In this document: positions 34,611-44,679 of the stretch, one piece after another
Position numbering within the stretch: position 1 is the stretch's first letter
How the letters are laid out: every line of letters begins with the position of its first letter
Assembly: GCA_029204225.1 (NCBI GenBank)
Contig: CM055100.1
Span: 11,665,272-11,729,271, forward strand
Source: Diphasiastrum complanatum
Lineage: Eukaryota; Streptophyta; Lycopodiopsida; Lycopodiales; Lycopodiaceae
Length of the DNA stretch: 64,000 nt
Direction: 5' to 3'
The notes under the pieces: generated by a model
What the model saw: the letters and a program-made list of their open reading frames with translations, nothing else
Told to the model about the DNA's origin: nothing
Database searches by the model: none
Position numbers and translations under genes: made by a program

Positions 34611-35200
34611 TCATGACTCAAAGGTCTCAAGGTGCAAGCTGCAGTAGATTTCCTGCAAGATATGCAAGAAATGCTACTAGTATCCAAGGAAAGCATGAAA
34701 ACCGCTCAAGATAGAGCTCAGTTTTATGCTAACCGTGGTCGTTCACCTTGGGATATTGAGGTCAGATTCTAGGTGTATCTTAAAATCCCTAACGATTCGA
34801 AGGTACTCCAGACGTGAAAATGTCATAAGCTATCTCCTCGATATAGCGGACCTTATAAGGTTGTAAAGAAAATCAATCCGGTCGCGTATCAGCTAGATCT
34901 TCCGATTGGGGTTGGGGTTCATCATGTTTTCCATGTAAGTCGTTTAAAAGAACGACTCAATAGGAAGGATTCCCTAATTCTGAAAGGTGAACTAGTTGAG
35001 CTCGGGGATCTATCTACCTTTGTCCTAATGTACCTGAACAACTTGTTGACGTTCGTCATCACCAATTGAAAAACCGTTTGGTTTCTGAGTTTATCGTACG
35101 TTGGAAAGGTAAGGCAGATGACAAGGACACTTGGGAGAGAGAGGACTATTTTAAGAATGAACTTCCTTGGCTTGCTCCCATTAGGAGAAGACTCTTATAG
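34611..35200 (+). pseudogene. Gypsy C integrase C-terminus and chromodomain
   Basis: The integrase C-terminal part is recognisable ([54 protein letters not shown]), with one stop and a frameshift near 35.02 kb. A chromodomain follows: [20 protein letters not shown], then DTWEREDYF. It ends at a TAG at 35198-35200. The chromodomain places gypsy C among chromoviruses. This block continues the integrase interrupted at 31770. The minus-strand copy at 63688-64000 is a close relative. Confidence 0.87.
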
Positions 35201-35234
35201 GGGGAGGGAATATACGTACCCATAAGGGTATGCA
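35201..35234 (+). mobile_element. Gypsy C polypurine tract and 3' LTR stub
   Basis: GGGGAGGGAA is followed by TATACGTACCCATAAGGGTA, which matches the purine tract and LTR start of the relative at 63690-63648. After about 25 bp the LTR breaks off into copia E. Confidence 0.7.
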
Positions 35235-35940
35235 ACTAAGAAGGATCAAACAAAGGAGGCCAATTCGGAGGCTCAAGCATCAAGTTCAAAGGCAAAGGAC
35301 AAGTCAAAGCAAAAATGTTTCTTTTGTGACAAGAAGAGGCATTATGCATCCGAATGCTACAAGAGGCAAAGAGCACAAGAGGAGGACAAACAAGGAAATC
35401 TTGCACATGAGCAGGAGGAGGATGAAAGAGATCTATTCTTGATGGCATCTACATCCTCACCAACAAGAAATGGCAATTCAAGAGACACTTGGTGGATTGA
35501 TAGTGGGGCTAGCTCCCACATGACTTGTGAAAAGGAACTTTTTCTCAACTTTACACTCTGTCAATGATGCTAAAAAGTTTGTCTTTACTGCACGTGATGA
35601 AGAGTGCATGCTAGATGGTGTTGGTACCATCTCTTTGTGTCTAGAATCCTCAAAAATTATGGATGTAAATTTTTTTTTGATGTACCATCAATCACCAAGA
35701 ATATGCTAAGTGTTGGTCAACTTGTGGAAAGTGGTTTGGATGTCCACTTTAAGCATGGAGTTTGTTCCATTTTGAAAAATGATGTTTGCATTGAAAAAGG
35801 ATTTAAACATGAAAGATTGTTTAAATTGGAAGCTAATATTGCTTTTGAGAATGTGAACTTGTCAAAGGCAGAGATCACTCAAGTGGAGATCTTTTCAATG
35901 TGTGATCTTGCTAGCATTGAGGAGGAGCATCAAAGAGATT
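35235..35940 (+). pseudogene. Copia E gag end, protease, pre-integrase; broken
   Basis: It holds a zinc knuckle (CFFCDKKRHYASEC), a Glu/Asp-rich linker, the protease site WWIDSGASSHMTCEKELF at about 35.49-35.54 kb and, after frameshifts, the block ITKNMLSVGQLVESGLDVHF with FKHERLFKLEANIAFENVNL. The last part resembles copia C2 (23.15-23.3 kb). It ends before the pre-integrase HxxxGH motif. Confidence 0.82.
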
Positions 35941-36620
35941 AGCCTCAAAACATGAGAGTTCGTAGGAGGTTCTCAATGAAAAAAGCCGAGTCATCAAATT
36001 GCATGCAAATTGTCCATTCAAGTGTGCATCTTGCAAGGGTGGAGAGCAATGGAGACACTACTATCTTTGATTTGTTCATAGATAGTGTTAATAGACATAA
36101 AGTGACTTGTTTCTTATTTTTAAGAATGATGATGTTTAGTACTTTATGTAGATATGACAATACAATGAAGTTGAATGCTTTTCAACACCTTATTCAAATT
36201 GATGCGAATCGAAGCGAAACAAAACACGAATGAATTCGGATGGAGTTCAGATATGATTGCTGGTGCCTATCTGCTATATCATTCCTACAATCCTCCAGAA
36301 TGTAGACAGACACTGCTGACCTACATTTAAATCAATTCAGCATTTACCAAGATTGAACCTATGTGCGGAATAGATAAGACAAGCGAATGAGATACACAGA
36401 CAATAAGCAAACAATAATTCAATCGAGATCAGACAATTTAAAATGATATGTGCATAACAGCTACAATATCATCTATTGATCCTCTTTGTTTAAGCACTGT
36501 GTGACAAATCCACACGGTGCATTGGCATGAGAGAAGCGATGTTCTCTCACGAATAGTGTCTCGCTTACTAGTGAACTTCTTGGATCTTTGTGGATATTGC
36601 TTACAAAATTGTCTCACTCA
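35941..36620. other. Non-coding, possibly LTR sequence of a copia element
   Basis: No domain recognised. The block 36240-36620 lies just 3' of the copia F pol remnant on the minus strand and could be its 3' LTR. TCTC(A/G)CTTACTAGTGAACTT and TCTCACTCACTAGCGGACTT repeat near 36.56 and 36.61 kb. No termini found. Confidence 0.35.
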
Positions 36621-38735
36621 CTAGCGGACTTCCCTATTCTGTATTTTGTTTATTTGTGTCAAGACACAACTAGCATCACTGTATGAAAACATCTGAGATC
36701 CTGCATCACGAGAATAACACAATCCAAAATCCTTCGTTAGTTGAAGGTACTGCAAGATTTGCTTCGCGATCTTCCAATGAGTAGAGCATGGATTTGTATT
36801 GAATTGACTCATCCTGAACACGGCATAAGCAATGTCAGGCCGTGTGTTATCTGCAAGATACATAATGATCCGATTAGCTTCCTATATGGTGTATGCTGCA
36901 TCAATTCTCTTTCATCTTCAATCTTCAAACAATCTTCAATCGTCAGGAGTGTTCCTACAAGCATTGGAATATTTGCTCCTTTGCGATTCATCATCCCGAA
37001 ATCTTCTAGGATTTTTTAGGTATATCTAGACTGGTGAAGGTACAATTTCCCTTCGTCATAGTCTCTGTCATTTGTAAGCCAAGATAACATCTGGCTTCTC
37101 CTAGTTTGTAATCTCAAAATGTTTTGGGATGTCGCACTTCACTTCGACAATAAGTTCTTCACTTTTGCAGAGTATCAGAGTGTCGTCCACATATACAAAT
37201 ACAATGATGATCTTCCCATTGGTATTTCTTACATAAACATTGGAATCACCTATTAGTGGCTTGAATCCTAGGGATTTCAGGGCATGATCTCTCTTCTTAT
37301 ACCATTGTCACGCTGATTGCTTCAGACCGTAGATACTCTTGTGCATTCTGCATGCATAAGTAGGAAGTGAGTTTGAAATGTTTCCTGGAGGTTGATCCAT
37401 GTAGATTTCTTCGTCTAGCTCACCATGTAAGAACGCTATCTTTTCATCCACGATGTGAATCCTGAGATCATAAGCGACTGCATATGCAAACAGTAGGCGT
37501 AGGGACGAATGTTTCACGACTAGAGAGAAGGTCTCAGCATAGTCGATACCATATTTCTGAGAAAAACCCTTCGCTACAAGTCTGACTTTATACCTTGAAA
37601 TATTTCCATTCGGTCCATACTTTAGCTTGTATACCCACTTAGATTGTACAGTCTTTCACTTATCTAGTAATGGCTGCAATGTCCATACCTCATTCTTTTT
37701 TATGGATTCTATCTCCTCATTCATGGCTTGGATCCATTTGTCCTTGTTTGGACATTCAATTTCTTCCTCGAATGTTTGTAGTTCTCTATTGAATCCACAA
37801 AACTCTTCCAATGTAGAAGCTAAGCTACCTGGCACAAATCTTGCTGGCGCTCTTTGCTCTCTTGTTGATCTTCTGGGAGATCGTTTTGGTACTGCAATGC
37901 TCTTGCATTTATCTGTTCTGCTAGGTTTGGAACCATTTCGATTTACAGGTGTAGTAGCAATAGGCTGGCTTGCAAATCTTTCTTCATCTAATTCGTCGCT
38001 TGATTGAGGTGCGACTCGAACATCTTCGTCTGAGTGTTCGTCCTTTGCTCCCTCTGTCGCAATTGATAGATCATAATATTATCTTCCAAGAACTTCATAA
38101 CTAACATGATCATTGTTGGCCATTGTTCTGGTCTCATCGAACTTGACGTCTCTAACTGTCTTCACTGTATTTGTCTATGACAAATAGATTTTGTAGTATG
38201 ACGAATGATTGTCATATCCTACAAGATATCCTTGTTTTGCTTTCTCATCAAGCTTCTTTCAAAGTTTGTCAGAAATATGTGCATATGCTGCACATCCAAA
38301 GATCCGAACATGAGTCAGATTGGGTTTTCTACCCCAGCATAGTTCGTGTGGTGTTGTATGAGAAACACCAGATTTTTCTATCCTGTTTTGACGGTAGGCA
38401 GCTGTAGCTACTGCTTCAGCCCACATCACTCTTGGAGCTTTCGAATGGGCCATCATGCACCTAGCGGCTTCCATGAGAGTTCTGATCTTTCTTTTTGTAA
38501 CACCATTGTGCTGTGGTGTATAGGATATTGTCTTTCTGTGAATGATTCCTCGATCATTGCAAAAATTAGTGAATCGGTTTGAGATGTATTCTCCCCCTCG
38601 ATCTGTTCTGATCTGCTTCACCTTATTTCCTGTACATCTTTCTGTCCAGTTCACATATTTTGTGAACTTGTCAAATGCATTTGATTTGTTGTGAATGAAG
38701 TAGACTCGGGCAAACTTACTGTTGTATTTTTTTGT
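36621..38735 (-). pseudogene. Copia F integrase, RT and RNase H start; broken
   Basis: Leftward from 38735: integrase second acidic block QIRTDRGGEYISN, third block SYTPQHNGVTKRKIRTLMEA (Lys where the catalytic Glu is expected), KAPRVMWAEAVATAAY, then linker. The RT part is WIQAMNEEIESIKKNEVWTL, YKVRLVAKGFSQKYGIDYAE, VVKHSSLRLLFAYAVAYDL, YACRMHKSIYGLKQSA and catalytic VYVDDTLIL. The last part contains the tether (HTPYRKLIGSL) and the RNase H start near 36.63 kb. More than ten stops and shifts. Confidence 0.88.
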
Positions 38736-39245
38736 GTTTGGACTATTCAAAGCTAGCGGAGGAGGTGTGAAAGGGTAGAGGAGCCCTTGAACAGTCTCTA
38801 AGGGCTTGAAACCCAAACCAACCAACCAAAAAACTCAAAAAAACACACCAATCTGCATTTTGGAGAGAAAAAGAGCCTAATATCTCATCATATTTTAATA
38901 TCTTCAAAATCAGTAAGAGTTAACCCTTGCATGACTGGTAGCAGTTCCAGGGTACAGTCCCAGACCTTGATAGAAGCCAGCGAGAGTTAATTTCATAAAA
39001 AATTCAAAAACCCTTGAGAAACATCCAAAAAAATACAAATCTTCACCAGAACTCTCGCAGAGCCCTCTGAAGTTCAATCTCAATGAGACAAGGACACAGA
39101 GAAGCTTGCGAGAGTTAGTTTGATGTCTAAGCAGCAAACAAGTGTCCAGTCCTAAAGCAAAATCTGAAACTGACACATAGATTTTGCCATCTGTGCAATG
39201 CAACATCGCACGATACGGCATTTTGCCCGTTTAACCCCTGAATTA
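38736..39245 (+). other. Probable gypsy B leader with a repeated GCGAGAGTTA motif
   Basis: No ORF with a domain. GCGAGAGTTA or GTAAGAGTTAA, and the complement AACTCTCGC, occur at least four times (around 38910, 38979, 39053, 39106). This is comparable to the motif-rich leader of gypsy A. It directly precedes gypsy B gag. Confidence 0.45.
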
Positions 39246-39797
39246 TTCAACAGAAGAGAAGTCCTTATCAGACTTCTTATCCATATCATCAAGGGGCACC
39301 TAACGTGGCACCGAGGTACGGCGCACCGAATCAGCAACAATGTATGGCCTTACCTACACCATCGGGGCCAACCAATCAACAAGTGGCCCATGTAAACTTG
39401 ACAGCAGTGAAACCAGAGATGCAAGTACCACCTCAACCTGAGCAGCAACAATGGTATGGATCGGAGGAGTCATTTATGGATCCTGTCATAAATGAGTATT
39501 TTGTGGCCTATACAGCTCAAACTCAGCGTCAAGACAGAAGAAATTACGGCTGCTATGGATGCGGTGAAGGACACAAGATTGCGGAATGTCCCTACAAGGA
39601 GAAATATACATCATTCTGTCGAGAATGTAGTTACGGACACTGCTTCAAGAATTGTCCATTGAACCTAGAACCAGTGCACCACTAAACTTCATTGCAATAC
39701 GACAACTAGCAGTTCTAGTGGGGATGCCACCGGAAAGGCAACAACTCCATGCTCCTGTGTTAGCCATTATGCAAGCACAGAAGAGAAAGGAAGTGGC
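39246..39797 (+). pseudogene. Gypsy B gag C-terminal part with zinc knuckles
   Basis: A Gln/Pro-rich stretch is followed by CYGCGEGHKIAECPYKE and CRECSYGHCFKNCPL (39.54-39.66 kb), then after a frameshift FIAIRQLAVLVGMPPERQQL and MQAQKRKEVA. It ends exactly at GTGGC (39793-39797) where the copia D LTR begins. The reading frame across GTGGC matches that resuming on the minus strand at 29709, indicating one interrupted gag-pol. Confidence 0.85.
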
Positions 39798-40441
39798 TGT
39801 GAAGATCATTCAAGATCCAATCCATGTCCCTGATCTTTGGTTACAATAAGGAGCAAACCAACAATCCTGCAAATGTAGAAAAAATAGCATCTACATACAA
39901 AATGATATGCAAACTCTAAGAGATACTGATCAAACATGAACCAAAACATAAAATATGTTTGCTTTCCGTACAATTACAGTACCCTACTGTATTTCACATG
40001 TGTGAAACCGAAAATAACAATAAATGAGCATTCTACACACAACATTGCAAGATAACACCAAGATAGTGCACCAATGAGTAGTAGAACCCAAAGAGAACCA
40101 TGTATAATAATGAAATGAGAGAGAGAAGAGAGAAGATATGTCTCTCCATGAGTTACATCCTTTTATAGAGTTTCCAAACCCTATTTGGCCACTTGGTTTT
40201 CCCTCCAAATGTAAACCCTACTATTTTTGGGTCTAGATTCAATGTACCCAAAGTTCAAATTTGAATTTCTCTCGAACTCGACTACCAAATTTCATACACT
40301 TTCAAAAGTGTTTATTGAATGTATTTTAAACTAATATAACTTCAAAAAGTTTATCTCTAAGTCTAAAATGAGTTTTGGCCTCTTATTGACAATCTACCAA
40401 AATATGACTAAACTAGACTAAACTAGTTGAAATCTCTCACA
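39798..40441 (-). mobile_element. Copia D 3' LTR (644 bp)
   Basis: Reversed copy of the 29710 LTR, TGTGAGAG at 40441 to TTCACA at 39798. It is highly similar throughout, with a small deletion near the inner 3' end (AATGATCT followed directly by TCACA). TATA box near 40160. Flanked on its outer side by GTGGC. Confidence 0.9.
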
Positions 40442-42365
40442 CTCCCTCTTCAACTAGTTTTGGCATAGTTTTGACAATAGAACTTTGATCCAACTTTAAA
40501 ATGATCTCCATCCTAAGTATAGATCTCCTTTCTAAGGCTCTAAAGTATCTTTCATAATTGATATAGAGAATAGTGTCCAAATTGGATGCTTCACTATTTC
40601 TTACATCAATTTTACACATCAAGATATAACTAGAACATGAAGAACCAAATAGAATGTCAAGGAAATAATTCCTCCATGCTTCAAACTTTGAACTCTCTAG
40701 AAAATTACAGCAACCAAACAATAAATGTGAGTGATGACCATTTACTTGCTTGTCTCCTCCAACTTTGTCCTTTCTTGATATGTCTCCACCATAAAACTCC
40801 ATGAATGAGCCTCCATCTCCATCTTGCCACAAGAAACCATCAAACCTTGGAAATCCATGAGTAGGTAAGTACATCAATGATGCAAATCCATCACCACATG
40901 ACTCCATAAACCAACTAGGTTGCACTAGTCCATCTTCAAGATCTACTTGACACAAGAAAATGACCATGAATTCACCAAAAATTGACAATCTCCAAGTATT
41001 GGCACCAAGTAGCTCAACACTTGAGAACTTGATCATGGATGAGTGATATAATGAGCCTCCAATATCTTCATTTCCATCAACAAAACCATCCAAGAATGCT
41101 AATACAACTCCAACAATAAGATATTGCAAGACAATGTAGCTAATTTTACCATATCTTGACAATTTGCACACATCCACATGAAATAGCTCAAACATGAGGT
41201 AGAACAAGTAAAGTAGACTTGAACAAAGATTTCTTGATGATCCTTTGGCCTTCCTTGAGTCTTCATACACCAGCAAAAATAGATCCAAAACATCTTTGCC
41301 AAATAACCTTCCTTTGATGCTCTTGACTAGCTCCAAATTGCCACCTTTCCTTTTGTGTTGTTGAAGCCCTTTGAGACCAACCTCTTGATCTCCCTCTTGA
41401 AAATCAAATTCATTGAACAAACTGTTTTTTCTACATCCATTACTTGCTGTAAAATCATGAAGACATCCATCTACTTGCATAGCATCATCTACACAAGAGG
41501 AATCTCCAAAACATGTGAGTAAAGCAAAGTGAGTTGCTTTCACTTGCTTACCATTCTCTTGATCATCAAAGATATCAAAGATATGAATATCTTCAAACCT
41601 GAACCTCTGGAAATACTCCCTTTCAAACATATGCTCTATATCCAACAAGATCTTATCAATGCTTGATCTCGAATTTTCACAAAAGTTAGTGAAAACAATG
41701 TCACCAATGTCACCACAATAAATCAAAAGATAGATTCCAAACTTTCCACCCAACATGAAGTAGAGTAGGTGAAGATGAGTATAAAACCTAATAGATCCAA
41801 CCTTCTTGAGTTCATAACAAACCTCAATAAGCTCACCAATGAGATCTCCCTTGCCTTGAAGAAATTGCCTCTCTATTTGCTCCATGTAGTCTTCTCCAAC
41901 CAACCTTTTGCCATCTCGATCATGAGTGATCAATTCACAATCATAGAATCCTTTGAGTTGATGAAGAGATGTGAGATCCATGACTTGGATCTTCCCAAGA
42001 ACCAATCTTCCATTGCTCTTTCCTTCATAAGACTCCCTCTTAAAGATTGCATGATAAGAAGTAGAAACCTCAAAAACATTAGAAGCCATGAAAAAAATGA
42101 TTAGTACCTTCACCTCCATTGATGAAGTTAGCTCTTTCCTTACCTTTTGCATGCTTGCACTTGCCATGAAGAACCATTGAAACACCATCATTATCCTCAA
42201 GACTAGACAAGTTAGCACAAAGATGAACATCTCCAAGAAGCGTATTAGATCTTGACCTAGATCTAGCATAAGGAAGCTTGTTAGACTTTGCATAAGATCC
42301 ACCAATCTTATTGATGATAAAAGGTAACTTTGGAAAGTTGAGACCAATCTCCTTTTCCATTCCAT
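40437..42365 (-). CDS. Unknown long ORF in place of pol in copia D
   Basis: 642 codons open; from the internal ATG at 42089 (MASNVFEVSTSYHAIF) it is 550 aa. The first 90 or so codons overlap the gag-protease ORF in another frame, so 42089 is the likelier start, just 10 bp inside that ORF's end. The protein has no integrase, RT or RNase H motif. It is rich in Phe, Leu, Gly and Asp, with several hydrophobic stretches (LHLLYFMLGGKFGIYLLIYC, ISYIVLQYLIVGVVLAFL) that might span a membrane. I do not recognise a family. The stop TGA lies inside the first five bases of the 3' LTR. The C-terminal 90 residues recur at 34325-34591, so it belongs to the element family. It could be a captured host gene or a non-autonomous element's own ORF. 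That it is translated is inference from the open frame. Confidence 0.6.
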   Translation of the reverse strand: MEWKRRLVSTFQSYLLSSIRLVDLMQSLTSFLMLDLGQDLIRFLEMFIFVLTCLVLRIMMVFQWFFMASASMQKVRKELTSSMEVKVLIIFFMASNVFEVSTSYHAIFKRESYEGKSNGRLVLGKIQVMDLTSLHQLKGFYDCELITHDRDGKRLVGEDYMEQIERQFLQGKGDLIGELIEVCYELKKVGSIRFYTHLHLLYFMLGGKFGIYLLIYCGDIGDIVFTNFCENSRSSIDKILLDIEHMFEREYFQRFRFEDIHIFDIFDDQENGKQVKATHFALLTCFGDSSCVDDAMQVDGCLHDFTASNGCRKNSLFNEFDFQEGDQEVGLKGLQQHKRKGGNLELVKSIKGRLFGKDVLDLFLLVYEDSRKAKGSSRNLCSSLLYLFYLMFELFHVDVCKLSRYGKISYIVLQYLIVGVVLAFLDGFVDGNEDIGGSLYHSSMIKFSSVELLGANTWRLSIFGEFMVIFLCQVDLEDGLVQPSWFMESCGDGFASLMYLPTHGFPRFDGFLWQDGDGGSFMEFYGGDISRKDKVGGDKQVNGHHSHLLFGCCNFLESSKFEAWRNYFLDILFGSSCSSYILMCKIDVRNSEASNLDTILYINYERYFRALERRSILRMEIILKLDQSSIVKTMPKLVEEGV

Positions 42366-42945
42366 CCTTTTTGTTAGCTATAAAAAAAGCATCAAGATTG
42401 AAAAGTCTACCTTGTCTATTGCCCCTAGCAACCAAGATTTCTTCCTTTGTAATGAAACAAGCATCACCACCAAACTTTACCATGTATCCTTTCTCTATCA
42501 TTTGACCAACACTTAGCAAATTCTTTGAAAGTGAAGGAATGTAAAGAATACCATCAAGTCTTGTTTTCCTATTAGTAGAGAGACAAATAGGAATTGAACC
42601 AATACCTTCAATCACACACTCGCCACCATTGGCCATGTGAATTGCTTTCTTGGCTCCATCATAAGTGATCAAAGAAGTAAACAGCTCCTTGTGACTAGTC
42701 ATGTGTGAACTAGCTCCACTATCAATCCACCATGAATCTTTGTCACCTTCACTTGATATTAGACTTGAAGAACACATCAAAAGAGAATCACAGCCACCTA
42801 GATCCTCATCATTAGTAGTAAAGTTGATTTGCTTGCTACCTTCATCTCTTTGCTTCTTCAAACATTCATTTTCAAAATGCCCTTTGATTTCACAATAGAA
42901 GCATTTCAACTTAGACTTATTTGTTTTATTTTTCTGCCAAAAGAG
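42079..42945 (-). CDS. Copia D gag end, protease and pre-integrase
   Basis: Open frame with zinc knuckle CFYCEIKGHFENEC, protease site DSWWIDSGASSHMTSHKELF, then GILYIPSLSKNLLSVGQMIE and ARGNRQGRLFNLDAFFIAN. The ORF has an ATG at 42909, but the frame is open a little further upstream in gag. After residue 185 or so it departs from the copia pre-integrase and ends in a Gly/Lys/Asn-rich tail (stop at 42079). The protease active site is intact. The gag N-terminus is absent: copia G sequence begins near 42966. Confidence 0.8.
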   Translation of the reverse strand, partial: LFWQKNKTNKSKLKCFYCEIKGHFENECLKKQRDEGSKQINFTTNDEDLGGCDSLLMCSSSLISSEGDKDSWWIDSGASSHMTSHKELFTSLITYDGAKKAIHMANGGECVIEGIGSIPICLSTNRKTRLDGILYIPSLSKNLLSVGQMIEKGYMVKFGGDACFITKEEILVARGNRQGRLFNLDAFFIANKKDGMEKEIGLNFPKLPFIINKIGGSYAKSNKLPYARSRSRSNTLLGDVHLCANLSSLEDNDGVSMVLHGKCKHAKGKERANFINGGEGTNHFFHGF

Positions 42946-42965
42946 AAAGCCTCACCTTGATCTTA

Positions 42966-43274
42966 GTTAAGAAAAACACCATTGAAAGCACCCGACCGGA
43001 TCAATCACCACAGCACAACGTCAAGTGCAACAAGAATACAGAATTACTCTCTTCAAACTATATATTCAAGAACTACTAGTAAGTACAAAGATGAGTTCCT
43101 TAAAAACACTCAAAGGGCTCGTAAAAGAAAGATGGCCCGATAACTCTAGAACTAAGCACACGTGGTGCCGTCGAAATAGGAAAGCACTGTATAAGTCAAT
43201 CATTGCTATTTTAACTCTCTCCCTCAATGATCAACATCACTTTTCATTTTAGAGTATACTCTATTCATGGAACA
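42966..43274 (-). mobile_element. Copia G 3' LTR fragment (limits approximate)
   Basis: Leftward from TGTTCC at 43274, after GGAGGTA, runs 300 bp of non-coding sequence containing a polypyrimidine patch. The position right after the copia RNase H stop is where an LTR is expected. The end toward copia D is not defined. Confidence 0.4.
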
Positions 43275-43873
43275 TACCTCCATGATAGCATTACAAGTAA
43301 AAGTTTTTTTTTTTTGTACATAACTTGGTTTAAGCCAAGTTTAGCTCTAAAAGTTTCAAACTTTTCTTTACTCAAAGCTTTTGTAAATATATCAGCAACT
43401 TGTAACAACGTAGAACAATGTACAATACCAATGTCTTCAGATTGTAATTTTTCATGCACAAAGTGATATTTTACTTCAATATGTTTTGTCCTTGCGTGAA
43501 AGATTGGATTTTTAGCCAATTGTATTCCGCTTTGACTGTCACAAAAAATAGCAGTGGGATTTTCTTGTTTCATGCCAATCTCACATAACAACTTACGTAG
43601 CCAAATAGCTTCCTGGGTAGCAGAACTCAATGCTTTATATTCGGCTTCTGTGGAAGAAAGAGAAATAGTATCTTGCTTCTTGCTAGACCATGAAAAACAG
43701 CCGCTACCAAAATTGAAGGTATAACCTGTTGTTGACTTTTTATCATCTATACTTCCAGCCCAGTCAGCGTCAACATAACCTTGCAATTTAGGTAAAACAC
43801 TTTGTCTTTTGTAGACTAGACCAAGGTTTGGTGTACCTTTTACATATCTCAAAATCCTTTTTGCAGCTTTCAT
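43265..43873 (-). CDS. Copia G RNase H C-terminal fragment
   Basis: 202 codons open: MKAAKRILRYVKGTPNLGL, the first RNase H aspartate in YVDADWAGSIDDKKSTTGY, SWSSKKQDTISLSSTEAEY, EAIWLRKLLCEIG, FCDSQSGIQLAKNPIFHART, KHIEVKYHFVHEKL and ADIFTKALSKEKF. It is an intact copia RNase H domain and C-terminus; everything upstream of it (RT, integrase, gag) is missing on this strand, so it is a fragment that happens to be open. Confidence 0.88.
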   Translation of the reverse strand: MKAAKRILRYVKGTPNLGLVYKRQSVLPKLQGYVDADWAGSIDDKKSTTGYTFNFGSGCFSWSSKKQDTISLSSTEAEYKALSSATQEAIWLRKLLCEIGMKQENPTAIFCDSQSGIQLAKNPIFHARTKHIEVKYHFVHEKLQSEDIGIVHCSTLLQVADIFTKALSKEKFETFRAKLGLNQVMYKKKKLLLVMLSWRYVP

Positions 43874-43879
43874 CTACAT

Positions 43880-44640
43880 TGTACATAGATAAAAGCAAGC
43901 TGCTGTTATATTACATTGAAGCACAATACAAAATAGCAATTACAACCAAAAATGATGGCGTAATTGGGAGGCTCAAATAATGTGTCTCATGGATGGAGCA
44001 ACCCATAATCTGTGCTTCGATGATCTATTTATAGACTTCATCCGTGTATTAATTACCTTGAATGCTTGTCACCTAATTAGGAAAGTCGTTGTACTTGGAA
44101 GTATATGGCTTTTGTGACAACTATACACATTATATACAATCAATAATTTAGCATCATTGATGCGGACGAGGACGTCACTGGAATGTTCCTCGTTTATTTG
44201 AGATGACCTTCGAGATTTTTCTCTCTTCGCGATTTTTGCAAGAAGCCAAAGGTGTCTTAAAAAGATGGTGATGTCTTTAAAACAGCTTAATGCATGAAAA
44301 AGAGATGACCTTCGGGAATTTTCTCTCTCTTCGTATTTTTTGCAAAGAGGCCGAAGGTGCCTTAAAAAGATGATGTCTTAAAAACAGCTTAACGCATGAA
44401 AGTAGATGACCTTCGAGAATTTTCTCTCTCTTCACATTTTTCGCAAAGAGTCGAAGGTGTATTAAAAACAGTTAAGCTTTTGAACTATGAAAGTGTCGCA
44501 TTTCGGGGAAATGCGAAAAAGCTGAAGCTGTTGAAAACATAGTGTATTTCTACATACTGTTGAAAAAGTAATGTATTCTTGCATACTTGTTCTAAATGCA
44601 AGTTTTATGGAAGTCGTTGAAGATGGCCAAGTCTTCAATG
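43880..44640 (-). repeat. Inverted partial copy of the R-block repeat
   Basis: The reverse complement of parts of 45.31-46.0 kb and 48.41-49.15 kb: for example GAAGCACAATACAAAATAGC here against GCTATTTTGTTGTGCTTC there, and CACCTAATTAGG(A/T)AAGTCGTTGTACTTGGAAG. TATA box CTATTTATAG (palindromic) near 44026. Likely an LTR of the same family in reverse. Confidence 0.7.
44202..44480. repeat. About 100-bp tandem repeat, three copies
   Basis: Units starting at 44202, 44304 and 44402 each begin (A)GATGACCTTCG(A/G)GA(A)TTTT and contain TCTCTCTTC, GCAA(A/G)A, GAAGGTG and TTAAAAA(C/G)A. The third is truncated. The other R-block copies have about one such unit. Confidence 0.82.
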
Positions 44641-44679
44641 ACTAAGTTGGTTTAGCCACCTCAACAACATCATCATCAA

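Noticed and set aside
42090-42365. First 92 codons of the 642-codon copia D frame as part of the protein
   Set aside because: They overlap the gag-protease ORF in another frame, so the internal ATG at 42089 is preferred.
42928-42968. Possible tiny intron (GTGAGG to CAG, minus strand) before the copia D zinc knuckle
   Set aside because: About 25 bp is too short for plant splicing; more likely the junction with copia G sequence.
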